A stretch of 64,000 bases of DNA from Riptortus pedestris (GCA_019009955.1 CM032233.1:19392501-19456500); one strand, 5' to 3'; positions 38,423 to 50,040 are shown, counted from the first letter of the stretch. Notes: generated from the sequence alone by a model not told the origin. Made by a program: numbers and translations.

Positions 38423-38593
38423 GTTTACCTGAGCCACCAGTTGATATTCAAGTTGAACCAGGTCCCCAAGACGGCACTCTTTTAGTAACCTGGCAGCCTC
38501 CAAACGCATCTTCTTCTTGTGGAGGATCAATTGTAACTGGTTACGCTGTATATGCTGATGGCAAGAAAGTTACAGATGTGGATAGCCCCTCAG
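38423..38593 (+). CDS. Rbp: RIM-BP exon: N-terminal part of an FN3 domain
   Basis: The acceptor is ttgtcttgtcag and the donor gtaagc. The exon enters in phase 1 (it completes xGT) and exits in phase 1. It encodes LPEPPVDIQVEPGPQDGTLL, then VTWQPP, an Asn/Ser/Cys-containing loop, and VTGYAVYADGKKV. This is the A-B-C strand region of a fibronectin type III domain, with the typical W of strand B and the GYxVYxDG signature seen in RIM-BP FN3 repeats. The domain is split by the following 3.7 kb intron and completed by the exon at 42272. The open frame runs on into the intron for only about ten codons, so the true end is the splice donor and not the downstream stop. Confidence 0.9.
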
Positions 38594-38929
38594 GTAAGCA
38601 ATTAAGTCTACATTGCAGATAAAAGTCACGAGATAGACTAGATCTATTTGCCTAATATACACATCGCATAGCTACAGATCCTATCTTGGTTGGTTTTCTA
38701 ATTCTTAATAATATAAAGTAACATGGTGTAAACTTAAATACAAATACACACACACCTCAACTAGGTTTTAAATCTTTATTACAGAGCCTTTCAAGGGCCA
38801 GCCTCATCTTTAATGCACTGTTATTTTGTGCCATTTTTGTAGGCCATATAGATTATATAGGCCATATATTTTTTCATCTATATAATTCAGTTATAAAAAA
38901 AGAAACAACCTTGTTTATTAAAATAAATA

Positions 38930-39770
38930 AAACTGCAAGGCGCCTTCCTGATAGTCGTACATTTTCAGTAACTTTCCACCAAGTTCATGAAAAATGGTGT
39001 GTTAAGCCTAACGCCGTAGGTATTGGAGATCTAGGAAGTATTTGTCGGATATGAGAAGATGACGTCCTGGAGGTCTTTGAAGATAACCCTAAATTTACCA
39101 TTCGGAGTGGAGGGCTTTAGCTTGCCATCTTATACCAGGACACTACAGAGAGATGACATGTACCCTTTTCTTCTGACCCCTGTTCAACATATGCTGAATA
39201 TCAATTATATGAATATCAGGCTTCAGTTTTGTAGATGGTTTATTGAAAATGCAATGAATAAAAACACTTTCCCTCTACCAGTCATAAGGACCGAGGAGGC
39301 TACCTTCATTGGATAGGGAGTTTTAATAAGAAAAACTTGCAACACTGGGCACGGCAGAGTCCACATGTGGCCAGAACGAATCATTTCTATCACCAGTTCA
39401 GTGTGAACGTATGACTAGGGGTAATAGGGGGGGGGGTTGCACATTGCTGTCCAAAATAATCTTGAAACACAGATTCAATGCTGCTGCCTTTTTAGGCCTT
39501 CTTGAAGAGAACCTTTCAGGACTGTTAGGAGAAAAACCTCTAGCAACAAGAGCAAGAGGAAGGTTCTAAATGAACGGATGCCTGTCACATAGCAGTATTG
39601 CTGTAAGGGCCTGGGTGAACCATAATTACCCTGGAAGATGGATAAAGAGATATGGTCCACAGAGGTGGCTGCCAAGGAGCCCAGACCAGAATCCGATGGA
39701 CTATTACGTCTGGGAAATGTTGAAGTCTGACGTGTGCAGTCAACCTGTGACCACGAGTTGTTGTTACCTA
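38930..39770 (+). pseudogene. Tc1/mariner-superfamily transposase pseudogene, nearly full span
   Basis: Successive + strand frames reproduce the order of an insect DDE transposase: RLPDSRTFSVTFHQVHEKWC, then DDVLEVFEDNPKFTIRSGG, SLPSYTRTLQRDDMYPFLLT, RLQFCRWFIENAMN, RTEEATFIG (site of the first catalytic Asp, T-D-E-A-T-F in relatives; here Glu), HSSIAVRAWVNHNYPGRWI, and LPRSPDQNPMDYYVWEMLK. Stops and at least three frame changes separate these. The H-D-G-A-P-A-H block is eroded. Terminal inverted repeats were not resolved. It lies in the RIM-BP intron between the two FN3 exons, so it is not host coding. Confidence 0.78.
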
Positions 39771-39914
39771 AAAACTTATTTTTTTCTCAAAACATATTTA
39801 TAATTTAATATTTCTTCCACCGCTTATAATGGCTTTGTTATTTTTTTATACTAAATTTATTTTAATAAATTGATTATTATTACATTTTAATTATAATAAA
39901 CGAGGCTATTCTTT

Positions 39915-40140
39915 TATATAACTTCGGGGCTCAGGTTAGCCATTTGAGCTAAAGCATTGCCTTTAATCTCACATGGTAATCCTAGAGTGGAGAGTTTGAT
40001 TCCTGCCTGGGCAATAGGAATTTATTTAGTGACGGAATTCATTAAATAAAATCCCCTGGCTAGAATAGGGTGGTAACCTATAGATAACCCATCCCAATTA
40101 GCCTTAGGTGCAAAAAGTGGACATTAATAAATAATTTTTA
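39915..40140 (+). mobile_element. tRNA-derived SINE-like element
   Basis: GGGGCTCAGGTTAGCCATTT and GAGTTTGATTCCTGCC (near 39992) resemble the A and B boxes of a tRNA-type RNA polymerase III promoter, about 65 nt apart. A non-tRNA body follows (CCCATCCCAATTAGCCTTAG), ending at an A/T-rich tail with AATAAATAA. This is the layout of a tRNA-derived SINE. The host tRNA could not be identified. Confidence 0.55.
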
Positions 40141-40167
40141 AAAAAAGTTACATAATTTCATAGTAAT

Positions 40168-40845
40168 TTTTACCTGGAATCATCTCTCAAAGCTACTTAA
40201 AATATATCAGATGTCAAATTGATAGAAAACAAGACGTTTTATTGAAATGTTCAGTTTCAGTAGTGATGAAACAATACGTTTTTGCAATTTTTAATATCTT
40301 CATGATGGCGAATATTGTTGATTTTAAAATGAAAAGGATAGATTTGCAGCTTACTAAATGTAGACGTTTTTCTGAAGTATGAGTGTTGAAATCTTTCCTC
40401 TGTATAAAGACATTGACAAATTAGTTTTGAATTTGAGGTAAGAATATAAGAGGATAATGCCAAAATGTTTATTGTCTTATTACCTACTAGAGGTGCCCAA
40501 AGTGAAAATAGTATACTATCTAATAGTAATTAGGTGTCCGCATTGAGAAACTCAGTGGGTTAATTTAATTAATTTTAATAGACTGGATTGATTTTTTCCA
40601 ATTTTATTTATTCTAATAAACAAGGTTCTTTCTTTTTTAAAAACTGTATTATCACAGATATCTGAGGCCAAATTGGTAGAAAACAAAACATTTTGCCTAA
40701 AAGTTCAGTTTTTACGTTTTCGCAATTTAGGATATTTTTGAGATGAAGAATATTGTTGTGATTTGAAAATGAAAATAAGAGATTTGCAGCCTACTAAATG
40801 TAGAAGTTTTTCTGAAGATTGAGTGTTAAAATCTTTTCTTCAAAT
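40168..40845 (+). repeat. Diverged tandem duplication, period about 475 bp
   Basis: 40190-40400 and 40660-40845 share a chain of blocks: TAGAAAACAA(G/A)AC(G/A)TTTT, GTTCAGTTT, ACG(T)TTTTTGCAATTT, GAATATTGTTG, GATTTGCAGC(T/C)TACTAAATGT and TTTTTCTGAAG(T/A). A third partial match, CTGGAATCATCTCTCAAAG, links 40175 with 41128. Origin unknown; it is close to the LINE fragment at 41290 and might be its upstream part. Confidence 0.6.
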
Positions 40846-41214
40846 AGTTGAGCAATAAAAGAAGAAAGTTGACAGAGAAAGAAAATGTAGTTACTTATTC
40901 TCATTGAATCTCCTTAGTTCATCCTTTACAACGGCTACTCTTGGTGCATCCTTTTAACGGAAATTAATTGCTCTTTCGAAAGAACTCAGATTTTCAATAT
41001 TGAAATAATTCTGGAGTTATGGCTTGCTATATAGAAAAAATTAGCTCCAATTTGAAAAAACTACAGTGGCTCCAAAACAAGTGAGAGTCAGACCAGACCA
41101 TATATGAACTTTTTTTTTTCGTTTGTAAATTGTGTCTGGAATCATCTCTCAAAGTTTGCAAAAAGTCTGTTACACACTGTATATTGCAGTGAAATATCAG
41201 CTCTCAACAGCAAA

Positions 41215-41275
41215 AGAAAGAAGGCCCTGATCTGGGTGAGAAAGGCCCTGATCTGGGTGAGAAAAGCCCTGAGAT
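41215..41275 (+). repeat. 21-bp tandem repeat, about 2.7 units
   Basis: The unit AAGGCCCTGATCTGGGTGAG plus A is repeated exactly twice, and a third diverged unit (AAAGCCCTGAGATC) follows. Confidence 0.9.
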
Positions 41276-41289
41276 CGATATTTGAAGTT

Positions 41290-41560
41290 GTAAGACAGTA
41301 GGACATATAAGAGATCAGAAACAACCCTAAACATATGTAGTAGTATGGTTAGGCTGATATTACATCTGATAATAAGAAGAGTAGATTAAGCAAAATAGAG
41401 CACATTGAGAGGATGAAGCCCAAGCTACCCTAAAAAATGATCTGTTACATCAAGTGGGGGAAGGAGAAGGGATAAGCCTAGGTAAAAGGGCTTGGATGAC
41501 GTGGAGTACATGTGGAGATTGGGGTCTGGAATTGGAGGGATTGCAGGCCTCAAAGAAAAC
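41290..41560 (+). pseudogene. LINE ORF2 C-terminal fragment, second copy
   Basis: On the + strand, IRDQKQP is followed by HIERMKPKLP with MICYIKWGKE, then GLDDVEYMWRLGSGIGGIAG. This is the G-H-(V/I)-x-R-M...RWLDDVExDLRxLG...W tail of non-LTR retrotransposons. The DNA shares GATCAGAAACAACCCTAAAC and GAGGATGAAGCCCA(A/G)C with the minus-strand fragment at 21150-21510, so both come from one family. Stops are present. Confidence 0.6.
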
Positions 41561-42271
41561 AAATCATCTAGATACTTTTTTTTTAATGTTAAATCAAGCA
41601 AATATTATTTAATTTATCTTAAAATATTTTACATTCTATGCCATGTATTTGCTGAAAATATTAGCATATTATGGTAAAATTAAAAAATTGATATTAAAGA
41701 AAAGTATTGAGATTGTTTTCCAATGATAATTACTCACTGTTTTGAACAATATATTTAAAATTCAATACAAATATTGGATTTGGAAATGACAACCATCCAA
41801 CATTTTGATAAGGTATACCTTGAGCTTTATTTTATATTGTTTTTGTACTTCCATTTTAATTTTGGTTAGTGCATGTATTTGGCTATTGTTGCCTCTATGC
41901 ATGGAGCGTAATGGAAATTGAGAGATATAACTTTTGTAAAAAAATTAATGGAAACACCACTTAAAGCATGATATTGGGTGAACAGTACTCCCAAAAATGC
42001 AATGAAATTTTGGAATATTTCTTTGGGGTCATGTATTCTTTTTATTCCGGAGGAAATCACTTAATCATTGAAATACATTTTTTATGATAGAGGTTTTTAA
42101 GTTTATGTTGTGCTCTAGGTGTGGGGGCGATGAATTTATTCTCTAAAGGTCAGACAATCAATGAATAAAATTTAGAGAAGAATCTTGTTAATCTGCATTT
42201 AATTTCTTTTAATATAGAAACAATACATTTTTTTTAATGAAACACAAAAATTGTGTTTTTTTTATTTATAG

Positions 42272-42423
42272 GAGATCATGCATTGATTGACATCAACAAA
42301 CTTTTGGGTTTGAACCCAAAGCAAGTGACTGTAAGGACCAAATCAAGAGATAGTCAATCATCTGACAGCATTCCAACTCAAATTCCACAGCATATTCTCA
42401 AGGATAAGCATTCAAATGACAAG
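42272..42423 (+). CDS. Rbp: RIM-BP exon: C-terminal part of FN3 and start of linker
   Basis: The acceptor is tttttatttatag and the donor gtaata. It enters in phase 1 (G+GA = Gly) and ends in phase 0. It reads GDHALIDINKLLGLNPKQ, then VTVRTKSRDSQSSDS, and continues through IPTQIPQHILK. The VTVRTKS segment is the F-G strand of the FN3 domain begun in the previous exon; the Ser/Gln/Pro-rich end starts the linker towards SH3-II. Together the two exons make about 85-90 residues of FN3, a normal size for that fold. Confidence 0.9.
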
Positions 42424-43737
42424 GTAATATTCAATTAGATAGCAATTAATGCTACTTTAATAGCTCTATTAGCACGGCAAATTGTGTATATCATTCTGTT
42501 TTAAAAATTAGAGACTCAAATAAGCTTTAATAAACTTTTATACATGACTTGCATGGTGTGTGACCTTGTATCCATTATGAAAATGTTCAGAAGGCAAAAA
42601 AAAAAAAAAAAAAAAAGAGCTGTGAAAAAAAAGAAAAATTATTGTTAATGATTTGGTTAATCAAAATAGATGCACAAAACTTTTTGTCATTTATATTTCT
42701 CTGATTTAATTACCCTCAATGATGAGGTACCCATGTTTATGTTGCCAGAATTCAGCCAGCTGAGAAAATCTAGGATAATTTAGCTTACATATAGAACTTA
42801 TTGGTATCTCATGCTCCTCACATTACTTATGTTTATCTCTTTGTTTGCAGCAGTCTTTAATTACTGGTATCTTTAGTAACATTCAGGCCACATCCATGGC
42901 TGTGGTATTGTAACCCTCCCCCCCCCTTCACCCAAAGGGGTGAGAAATCTTATGATTTTTAAAATTATCTAATATAAACTTTCTTCATAGGTTCAGTGAG
43001 GAATGATATATGAAATTCTTGACCACAAAGCAAATCAAATACATTTTTCATTTTCAATTTTATTGTGGCATTGAAAAAGTAATTTTCCAAATGAAGGGAT
43101 CTCAAATTGTTGATCTTTTGATTAAAAAATTGCACCGTCAGTTGATTGAAAAATGAAATTAATCAATTAAGGCAAAATAATCATTAGTGTTTGTATCATT
43201 GCTTGAATATTTCAAAACCTATGTCAAATGATTTTGTTCTGCTAATAAAAAAAAGTTTCAAGAAAATTCAAATTCAATTTCTATTAACTCATATATTATG
43301 GTAGACCCAGTGAGTTAAAGTTTTGATTGGTTCATTATTAGTCATTACATACATTCTACCAAAGAATGGTTTACTATTAATTTTTGTATTGGGTGGAATC
43401 CTCTCTTTATACACAATGTTCTTTTTCCAGATTTATTTGTTGTTATTTAGCTTCACCATGCAGGTAGAATGGGGGACAACTGCATGTCCTTTCACAACGT
43501 ACCCCTTTTCTTCACTATTCTTCTGCAAATGTATCAACCTCTCTGCTCTTAGTACATCAACAAGACCTTAGTCTTGAAATATAACAGCATCTTTATATTC
43601 TCTGTTCAAATTTGAAGTTAATTTGTAGCTGAAACAATTTAAACTGAAATAATGTCTACATTTCCCAGTTGGTTTAGTTAGATTGACCTATTGACCTTCC
43701 ATTTTTGAGCTATTTAACTGCTTATTTTGTTTATCAG
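42424..43737. other. RIM-BP intron without recognised elements
   Basis: It contains a poly-A run near 42597-42615 and short poly-C near 42918. No transposon recognised. Confidence 0.5.
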
Positions 43738-43882
43738 GAAGAAGAAAGAAGATCCAGATATACTTCTTCAATACCAGCACATATGCGCCATCAACATAGG
43801 CCTGGCCAGGTGATAGAAACAGAAGAGAACTTGAGTGACAAAGAAATATATCCCAGCAATAACATGAGTATACCAGCCATAG
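43738..43882 (+). CDS. Rbp: RIM-BP exon: charged linker
   Basis: The acceptor is tttgtttatcag and the donor gtactc. It enters in phase 0 and exits in phase 1. The 48 complete codons begin EEERRSRYTSSIPAHMRHQH and continue with an acidic IETEENLSDKEIYP segment. No domain is visible; this is the low-complexity region between FN3 and SH3-II that is poorly conserved across RIM-BPs. The exon is accepted because its phases link the neighbouring exons (G joins AA of the next exon as Glu) and because the open frame stays free of stops up to the donor. The frame remains open for 29 codons past the donor, so an alternative 3' end by intron retention cannot be excluded. Confidence 0.8.
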
Positions 43883-44237
43883 GTACTCTAATTCTAAGTA
43901 GATTCCATGTATTGGGTAACGTGAATGAAATGACAGATTTTCTGGGTTGCATACAGAGAAGGAAATGGTAAATCTAGGAATGAAAAATTTGTAACTTTTG
44001 TGTTAACTCCTGTGTGTAATGATACTGAAATCAAATAATCAATATAAACACAAATATATACTTTGAATTGACAATTTTTATATTAAAGATTAATTATTTT
44101 TGAGATAAAAATATATTACTGTATTTGAAAACCTTGGTATGACTTAATCAAACTATTGCCATTGTATTGGGATGGAATATGTAAGTCATCAGTTCCTAGT
44201 AAATGAGACAAATAGGGAAAAAAAATCGTTAGCAACA

Positions 44238-44470
44238 TTATTTATATTCAAAATAACTTCCATCAACTTCAATACGATTCTCCCAATTCACAACAAGGGT
44301 TTTTATTCCCATTCTTGGCTGTGAATGGATAAATTACAGAAATGAAAATTTTACCTAATTTTTATATTGGAATATTTGGTCTCTTAAAACTCCAACAAAA
44401 ACTTAAAAAATAAAAGTCAGTTGAAAATGGTGGATGTGGTAAAACTTCTTTTTTCAGTTCACATCATTTT
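44238..44470 (-). pseudogene. Mariner transposase C-terminal fragment
   Basis: The minus strand gives KKEVLPHPPFSTDF, the L-P-H-P-P-Y-S-P-D-L block that precedes the third catalytic Asp of mariner. Then, after a frame change, it gives GIKTLVVNWENRIEVDGSYF and EYK followed by a stop, the conserved mariner C-terminus (G-(I/M)-x-x-L-x-x-R-W-x-x-C-(I/V)-x-x-x-G-x-Y-F). The middle is deleted or scrambled. It lies in a RIM-BP intron in antisense orientation, and is a separate insertion from the mariner fragment at 24900. Confidence 0.75.
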
Positions 44471-45819
44471 TTTTATAGTTAACTATCTCACATGCAGTCA
44501 AACATCGATCTGTCTTGATACAGTCAGTCCAATTACGGTTTGTAAACAAAATATACACTCTTATTTCAATGATTTCATCAAAATAAATAAATTTGACATT
44601 TCAAACCAAAATCAAAACTTTTTATAATCTTTGCCTGTAGTTTGTAGCTTAACTCTAACAATTTTGGGTTAATAGTTTCGGTAAGTCCTCTCTTAAGCTA
44701 TTGAACAAATGATGCTTGGGCCTACCTTTTTACACTTCCCTCCCAATATATCATAAATGTGTCTTATCTAAGACAGTTTTCAAAAACACACAAAGCTTAT
44801 GAGTTTCTGGGTCAAAAGCCTACCTACCAGTTGTCTTATGAACCTTTAATCTCTTGAAATTGGAATAATCCTTTCCATATCAACGGACTTCACCTCATGA
44901 TTTGGAGGTTCTGTTAATACTTTATGTACCTTCTCTGGTATAGTCTATCATTTAAATCTTCGAGATAGATAGGTCCAGTTTGTTGTGCCCACATAGTACC
45001 CGACTTTATATAGTTGGCAAGCCCCAGGATATAAAGGGGTTTTCACACCATGAGCACAGGAAATCACCATTTGTTTTAGCTCACTGTTATAGCCATCAAT
45101 TACTATGAGAAAATAACTCAACAAAATATCAAATGTTTCTGTATGTACATAAAATGTTTGACTAATTGTATTTGATGAATATTAACAGGAGTGAGATATT
45201 ACATTAAAACTTGAAACAAATATTAATAATTACCTCCATATTCATTAATTTCATCTAAAAAATAGTTAATAAGGAAGGAGTTTAGAACAATATTTGTATT
45301 TATGTTTTTTATTGATTAAGTATAATAAACTAAGGCTTAATATTAGAAATGTCATCTTCCTTCCCAAGTTTTATCAAAATGAAACAGGAGAGTAAATTTA
45401 AATCTTTGTCATTGGAAGATACAAAAATACCTCAAGAACTATGCTAACCAGGTTGGTGGTTATTTATCTTATATAGTGTTATTTCAACGGAAAATAGAGA
45501 AACTTTGAATTTTCTTCAAGAACACACGAGCTCTTAAAATTGTTATAAAATGTCTTAAATTTAAAATGTAAAATATCACTTTTTAAATTGACAACAATGA
45601 CAACCAAAAATGAGTGAAAGAGGGGATTGAGATAGATAGACAGTGAAATAAAGCATCCTACATGATTTAGGCTGTTAAGAGAGATCTAGTTTAATTTATT
45701 CTTATCTTTGAATTTCTTTGGTAAAATATTTTGACTAAAGTCTTTCAAATTTCTTTTATAATTTGTCGAAAACCATTTTCCAGACATGGTTTCCTACTTG
45801 CTAAATCATGTACGCACGT
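44471..45819. other. RIM-BP intron sequence without recognised features
   Basis: AT-rich to moderate composition; a GC-richer patch near 44760-45070 shows no family similarity that I recognise. Confidence 0.4.
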
Positions 45820-45843
45820 GTATATATATATATATATATACAT

Positions 45844-45888
<45 letters not shown>

Positions 45889-45896
45889 TACATATA
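45820..45896. repeat. (TA)n/(CA)n compound microsatellite
   Basis: About 10 TA units, then CATA and CA units through about 45895. Confidence 0.95.
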
Positions 45897-46129
45897 TTGT
45901 AATAATATCAATAAAATTGAATACAGAAAATAATAATAATATTTGAAATATATGTGAATAAATATGAACTCTTTATGCAGAAAACTCAGTATTTATTCAT
46001 TAACAACAATAAATCTATATATCTCAGGTTAACAAGTGGGAAACAGATGGTGATTTTATTAACAAAAATTTTTAAACAATTAATAATGATATAACAAAAT
46101 GCAATACAGATGCAAACAATCTTACCCTA

Positions 46130-46440
46130 TTGAAATTCAGAGTATTTAGTCATAAAGCATGCCAGACTGGACTTATATTGAGGGGTTAGGTGGTAAGAAA
46201 GGCAAGAAGGGTCTTCAATTTGGTGTATGCTTCTTATTTGATTCTTCTTGCTGCATATGTGATGGGAGACAGAGACCATGAAAAAATACGAAGAAGACCA
46301 GGCAGAGACCAAGTTTTACCCCTGGGATCCGGGCAATGAAAGATGATCTTCCTACATGCGAGGTTTTCCAGCTGGGAGTTGTCTTCCGGTGGTAGCTTCA
46401 TTTTATACTTGCGCTTCCTCATAAAAGGACGTACTTTGTG
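46130..46440. other. GC-richer island of unknown nature in a RIM-BP intron
   Basis: The composition differs visibly from the surrounding intron. A 76-codon open frame on the minus strand (46234-46464) includes HCPDPRGKTWSLPGLLRIF, but no family is recognised and there is no matching frame on either side. It could be a decayed transposon fragment. No function assigned. Confidence 0.3.
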
Positions 46441-46464
46441 AATATTTGATTTATTTTCAAACAC

Positions 46465-47909
46465 TATCTGTTCATCACACGAGTAATAAATTTATGCTCT
46501 CTTTTCAATTTTTTTTCCTTTTTAAATCTTCTTTCTTACAACCAGTATACAAATACATTATTCTGTTGGTAAAGCGGTCCAAATCTTCCTTATTTCTTCC
46601 TTCTTTATACCAAGATCTTCAAGATAATGTGCTGTTGATTAGGGTATAATTCCACTGGATCCAAACAGCAGACCTTTCACACTCCAATTTTTTATTTGAT
46701 ATTTTATTGAACATAAGGACAACATGGGAAGTAAATGCTTATTTTTTCTATATTTTCTTCTGAGAATATACATTTATTGGTGTTTTATTTATTTAATTAA
46801 ATATTGGTAATATACGCAGGTGTATGATAGTTGTATAAATATGCGTTAAGTTAAAGTTAGTGTTATATAGGTGGAAGGAAATTAAGAGATTATGTTGGTC
46901 TTCAAATCAGGAAAAGAATTTAATGTAATGGACTTTGGCTAGATCTTGAATAAAATTTATAGACATTATGAATGGTGATATTTACAATAATAGGAGAGAA
47001 ATCAGTAATTAATTTGTGAATACATAATTGCAGTAATTGTAATTTTTGAAATGATTCACACTCCTGATTCATCAAAAATATAAAGGGATGATATAAATAT
47101 AACATCAAATTAGCTTTATGTAAACACCTAGTAAATACTATTTTTAGTAATCATTCCATGAAAAGCAAGATATTTTTTGATGCCAGCTAAAACCCCACCG
47201 TCTCTAAATTTCTAATCATCTAAATGGTCTGAAAAGTTTAAAATATAAATATGTAATATGATTAGTGACTCAACAATACTTCAATATGTTTCATTAGGAG
47301 GCAAAGGCCCAATTTTCTTTTTCTTTGGTTATTAAACATTAAAAATAGGCCACTTCTTATATAATATTAGCAGTAATACTTCTAATTTCAACAATACAAA
47401 AATAAACATCAATAAGGACATTTATAATCAATATAAGGTCGAAGCTGGTCATAAGAGCCCAGTTAAGGGAAATACTCGTTGCTTAAATTTTAAATATAAC
47501 TTCATAACTTTGAATAGAATCAGTAAATTTTGTATAGAAAATATTGCCTGGACATGTATTGAAAACACGAAGCACATAATAGATATTTAATAAACCATAA
47601 CAGATGTTTAATAAAGTATAAATTTAAACAAAAAATGTGAACATTTGCCTCCTAATGATATGTAGGACACTTATTTAAATATGCACTTAAAATGGTTTTT
47701 AAATATATTTTTTAATAAATATATATCACATAAATTGTCCTCAAAGAATGAATATTTATAGGTATTATTTAATTTATTAGTTTCCTAATACTCTCTATAA
47801 AAAAAAGAATAAAAAAAAAAAAAAGTCTGCCATTTCATTTGGAGCAACCCAATAAAGTAATGTACAGATTTAATTTATATAAAATGATTTTATTTTTTTT
47901 ATTGTTTAG
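46465..47909. other. RIM-BP intron sequence without recognised features
   Basis: AT-rich intron up to the acceptor of the Arg/Gly/His-rich exon. Confidence 0.45.
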
Positions 47910-48072
47910 AAATAACAAAAGATACGGGAAGTGAAGGAAATTACAGTGAAGATGATTATCTGGATAGGCGAGGTGGTGGGCGAGGGCATTATGAATCTAG
48001 AGGAAGCACTATGAGAGGTAGAACGCACCATCCACAACAGCACCATCCTAGGCATCATCGCCGGGATGAAAG
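47910..48072 (+). CDS. Rbp: RIM-BP exon: Arg/Gly/His-rich linker
   Basis: The acceptor is ttttattgtttag and the donor gtacat. It enters in phase 1 and exits in phase 2. It encodes an acidic start (EITKDTGSEGNYSEDDYLDR), then RGGGRGHYESRG and a His/Arg/Gln run ending HHRRDER. The base composition is clearly richer in G+C than the flanking introns. No fold is expected, as it lies in the disordered linker before SH3-II. The split final codon (AG+G, Arg) is completed by the exon at 50178, which supports the joint. Confidence 0.85.
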
Positions 48073-48395
48073 GTACATCATTTTCTATTTACTTTGAAGT
48101 TGAGACAATATTTTTATTCTTCAGGATGTAAAGAAAGTCAGTATTTTCTCCTCCTTAAATCCAATACTTAATTTATTAACAATAAGATTGATTTTATCAT
48201 CTGAGTTCACATTTCCTGTAAATAGCATTTTAGCTCTCTAATTAGTGAACTCATGCAAATAATAAGATGAGATACTAGTTTTATCTACACAAAAATCATG
48301 AAAATATATTTAGGTGCTAAATAATGGTAGAGGAACATATATTTGTTAAAAATTACCAATTATAGACTTATTTATAATAACTTTGAAGATTCACA

Positions 48396-48398
<3 letters not shown>

Positions 48399-48451
<53 letters not shown>

Positions 48452-48545
48452 GTTTTTTGAGGCTGCATCGCTGGGGAGTATTATCATTGTGAGTACCTCG
48501 GCTGTCTGCTCCAGCGGTTGGAGCAGACAGCCGAGGTACTCTCAA

Positions 48546-48584
<39 letters not shown>
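48399..48584. repeat. Two (TA)n arrays flanking a GC-rich hairpin
   Basis: TA arrays at 48399-48449 and 48549-48584 bracket 99 bp of moderate GC that contains a 31-bp-arm inverted repeat (listed separately). The two arrays could pair with each other as RNA, extending the hairpin. Confidence 0.9.
48483..48549. repeat. Near-perfect inverted repeat, 31-bp arms, 5-nt loop
   Basis: The left arm 48483-48513 ends CTCGGCTGTCTGCTCCA, the loop is GCGGT, and the right arm 48519-48549 starts TGGAGCAGACAGCCGAG. There is one mismatch in 31 pairs. Its GC content is far above that of the intron. It may be a tiny palindromic transposon inserted at TA, or a precursor-like RNA hairpin within the RIM-BP transcript. 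Confidence 0.9.
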
Positions 48585-48585
<1 letters not shown>

Positions 48586-49104
48586 CCTAGCCTTTGTATA
48601 ATTAAGGATAATTGAATACATGATGATACTTTCACCCAACTACCTGGGTGTATTACAATAAACATGCTTGTGTTAACATAGAGAATTATGACCAAGAGTG
48701 TTTTATGTACAGTTTACTTTCTAAGAAAGTTTAAAAGAATCCCCAGTATACCTAAGGCAGTAGTATTAGTAGTAGATACCAGTAATAGGTTAAATGCTGT
48801 ATAAGCAATCTTATAGAAGATGTAATGTTCTACAGTTGAACAATGAGTTGTGTTGTTCAATACATTTTATTATGTGATGCATAATAACTACAATATCTCC
48901 AATATTTTATTCACATCTCTGGATCCAATTTTTTACCTTAGGATTTTATTTCAATAAAATAAATATGTAATAATTCTGAACTCTTGTTTATATATAATAC
49001 TTTCTAAGATGGAAATAGAAAATGGAATGGGAGATGACATCATGTGTGTTATTCCAGTTAAGTATATGCAGCTCCAGCATGATGGGCTTTTTAGCAGATT
49101 TCTC

Positions 49105-49254
49105 TTAACCCATTCAGTACTTGCCTCATTTACGAGTCTACTTTGTTTGGCCAAGATGAAAATTCTGGATACATAACATACACGACGATTGTGTGATCAC
49201 CCAGAGAAATATAGGCTGGCGTAAATGTCATGTGATTGGCACTGAATGAATTAA
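49105..49254. mobile_element. TTAA-flanked 142-bp MITE inside an R1 copy
   Basis: TTAA at 49105-49108 and 49251-49254 flank a short element with imperfect inverted termini (CCCATTCAGTACTTGCC against TTCATTCAGTGCCAATC read inward) and a second inverted block CATTTACG just inside both ends. The sequence on either side (AGATTTCTC, TTAA, GGGAAATCAGCTATTGAGGT) forms a continuous R1 segment when the element is removed, matching the inverted R1 copy near 6170-6200. A piggyBac-type mechanism is inferred from the TTAA duplication. Confidence 0.75.
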
Positions 49255-50040
49255 GGGAAATCAGCTATTGAGGTTAACTCATGATGAGATTGAATTTCTT
49301 CAAATGTCCGTCAATCTTAAGTAGGGGATGACAAAAATGAGGGCAATTCAATGTTTTATAAATATATGTGTATGTGTAAATATAGATAACTGTTTATTAC
49401 CACTATACTGGTTAAAATTTTTGTTTGATCGCTACCAAACTTGATATTAAGCATTTTATGTAAAACTAAAGATTAAGTTCATTAAAATCTAAAATCAAAC
49501 AAGGAGGAGGGGTGGGTTCTATGTATCTCCATTATTATTATTATCCAAAAATAGAAGCAATCTAAATCTAGAACAATCTCAATTTAATTTTCTATAAATG
49601 TTCTATACATTTTTCTCTATTTCAAATGATAACAGATATATTTTCATTTATTACTTATCAATCTCCAGTAAACCCCCCATACCTACTCACCTCATATTAG
49701 CAATAATCTGATATACCATGAAGAGTCTTATCCTAGCTAAAATATCAAATATGGTTTTTAACGAATCTTTACTATGTATGATACATAGTAGTGTTGTGAC
49801 ATCATCAAGAAAGATTATCGTTTCTAGAGACCTTAATATGTACTTCTCAATTTCGTACTTAATATTTAAAGAATCCATATAAAGATGAAATTTGTTAATG
49901 GTCTTAATCATACCAGGAGAAGTGAGGGAGGGGTTTAGAGGGGTTAAAATAATTAATTAAAAATATCTCTGTTATTGTGGGTTAGACTAAAAAATAGTAA
50001 ATACTAAATCTGGTTAAGCATTTAATGTTCTATAAGTTTT
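49255..50040 (-). repeat. R1 interspersed repeat, minus-strand copies
   Basis: In reverse complement this matches R1. GATCGCTACCAAACTTGATA here against the antisense of TCGAGTTTGGTAGTGATTAA near 10215 is clear, as are the AGGAGGGGTGGG block and the GATGACAAAAATGAG block. A second partial R1 unit runs from about 49655 to 50040. It lies in a RIM-BP intron. Confidence 0.65.
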
